Positions 5,626 through 6,088 of a stretch of 6,088 bases of DNA are shown in pieces (the first letter of the stretch is position 1; each line of letters opens with the position of its first letter). The notes beneath the pieces are model-generated. The model was given only the letters and a program-made list of their open reading frames with translations. It was not told the DNA's origin and searched no databases. Source of the stretch: an uncultured Chlorobiaceae bacterium. GTDB lineage: Bacteria > Bacteroidota > Chlorobiia > Chlorobiales > Chlorobiaceae. The stretch lies in contig CAIXCO010000011.1 of NCBI GenBank assembly GCA_903917955.1, positions 1 to 6,088 of the forward strand, read 5' to 3'. The position numbers were made by a program, and so were the translations under genes.

Positions 5626-6088
5626 ATGAAGCTCTTGCAAGCATACAAATTCCGGATTGAACCAAACGGGGAACAACAACGGCTCATGCGACGAATCGCT
5701 GGGTCGTGCCGTTACGTCTGGAACAAAGCACTTGCAATTCAGACAGCGAACCACGAAGCAGGAATACAACATACCAACCACTTCGGTATGAACGGTTGGC
5801 TCCCTGTCTGGAAAAAAGAAAAAGATATGCTATGGCTCAAAGAATCCCCTGCACAACTCTTGCAATCAGTACTCAAAGATTTAGACTGTTCGTATAAGAA
5901 CTTTTTCGAGAAACGAGCAGCGTATCCAAAGTTTAAAAAGAAAAGCTCCAATAACAGTTTCCGGTTTCCGCAAGGATTTAAGCTTGATGCAGTCAACAGC
6001 CGCATCAAGTTCCCAAAACTGGGATGGATTCGATATCGGAAAAGCCGTGAGGTTGATGGGGTAATCAAAAACATCACCATTTCCTGTG
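5626..6088 (+). CDS. tnpB: TnpB (OrfB) protein of an IS200/IS605-family element, 3' end beyond window
   Basis: The frame from ATG 5626 stays open to the window edge, giving 154 residues of a family usually near 400. The start MKLLQAYKFRIEPNGEQQ, then CRYVWNKAL (28-36), SPAQLLQSVLKDLDCSYKNFF (74-94), KRAAYPKFKKK (96-106), SFRFPQGFKL (111-120) and FPKLGWIRYRKSREVDG (129-145) are the classic N-terminal landmarks of OrfB/TnpB. TnpB is an RNA-guided DNA endonuclease that cuts donor sites and helps the element persist; it is related to the ancestors of Cas12. The RuvC-like catalytic residues and zinc ribbon, expected in the C-terminal half, are outside the window, so activity cannot be judged. No frameshift or stop is seen. 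No tnpA lies upstream, suggesting a lone-tnpB (IS1341-type) element unless tnpA is downstream. There is no clear Shine-Dalgarno sequence. An antisense frame at 5739-6080 is a shadow. Confidence 0.93.
   Translation, partial: MKLLQAYKFRIEPNGEQQRLMRRIAGSCRYVWNKALAIQTANHEAGIQHTNHFGMNGWLPVWKKEKDMLWLKESPAQLLQSVLKDLDCSYKNFFEKRAAYPKFKKKSSNNSFRFPQGFKLDAVNSRIKFPKLGWIRYRKSREVDGVIKNITISC

Larger units (their letters stand above)
5541..6088 (+). mobile_element. Left part of an IS200/IS605-family (IS1341-like) insertion element
   Basis: The tnpB gene together with the hairpins before it marks the left portion of an insertion element that continues past the window. Elements of this superfamily have no terminal inverted repeats or target duplications, so the boundary cannot be fixed from one end. 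I set it at the first hairpin, but the true end could lie tens of bases either side. The A/T-richer hairpin region contrasts with the G/C-richer nrdJ, in keeping with acquisition. Confidence 0.6.

Noticed and set aside
5739..6080. 113-codon minus-strand frame opposite tnpB
   Set aside because: Lies wholly antisense to a clearly recognised TnpB N-terminus; no tnpA signature (HUH motif or catalytic Tyr context) is visible.

Overview
This window looks like chromosomal DNA from an anaerobic bacterium, most likely a green sulfur bacterium (Chlorobi). That is an inference: the first gene reads like the long cobalamin-dependent ribonucleotide reductases found in that and related groups, and the mix of a class II reductase, a cysteine-rich flavoprotein and an IS200/IS605-type element suits such a genome. 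No rRNA or other taxonomic marker is present, so the assignment is moderate at best.

Layout. Positions 1-3294 (+) hold the 3' 1097 codons of a vitamin B12-dependent class II ribonucleotide reductase (nrdJ); the start lies before the window. At 3317-3352 a strong stem-loop separates it from a convergent gene and has T-rich flanks that suit termination from both directions, best on the minus strand. Positions 3390-4598 (-) encode a 402-residue alpha/beta hydrolase with a GHSVGG nucleophile elbow and unusually many cysteines. A 148-base gap (4599-4746) carries a 10-of-12 direct repeat with a 20-bp period just upstream of the hydrolase. Positions 4747-5376 (-) encode a flavodoxin-fold NAD(P)H/FMN-type oxidoreductase with a four-cysteine cluster resembling iron-sulfur flavoproteins. 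Positions 5377-5625 are noncoding between divergent genes and contain an inverted repeat on the flavoprotein side and three consecutive short hairpins on the other side. From 5626 (+) to the window edge runs the N-terminal 154 codons of a TnpB (OrfB) protein of the IS200/IS605 superfamily.

How the parts relate. nrdJ is a housekeeping gene for deoxynucleotide supply. The hydrolase and flavoprotein are co-oriented, but the gap and a possible weak terminator between them argue against a tight operon. The right end is mobile: tnpB with a structured leader that may be the left end of the element. TnpB proteins are known as RNA-guided nucleases related to the ancestors of Cas12, but the catalytic half and any guide RNA lie beyond the window. 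I see no clearly new multi-gene system; the points most worth checking are the hairpin cluster before tnpB, the cysteine arrangements in the hydrolase and flavoprotein, and the repeats in the two minus-strand leaders.
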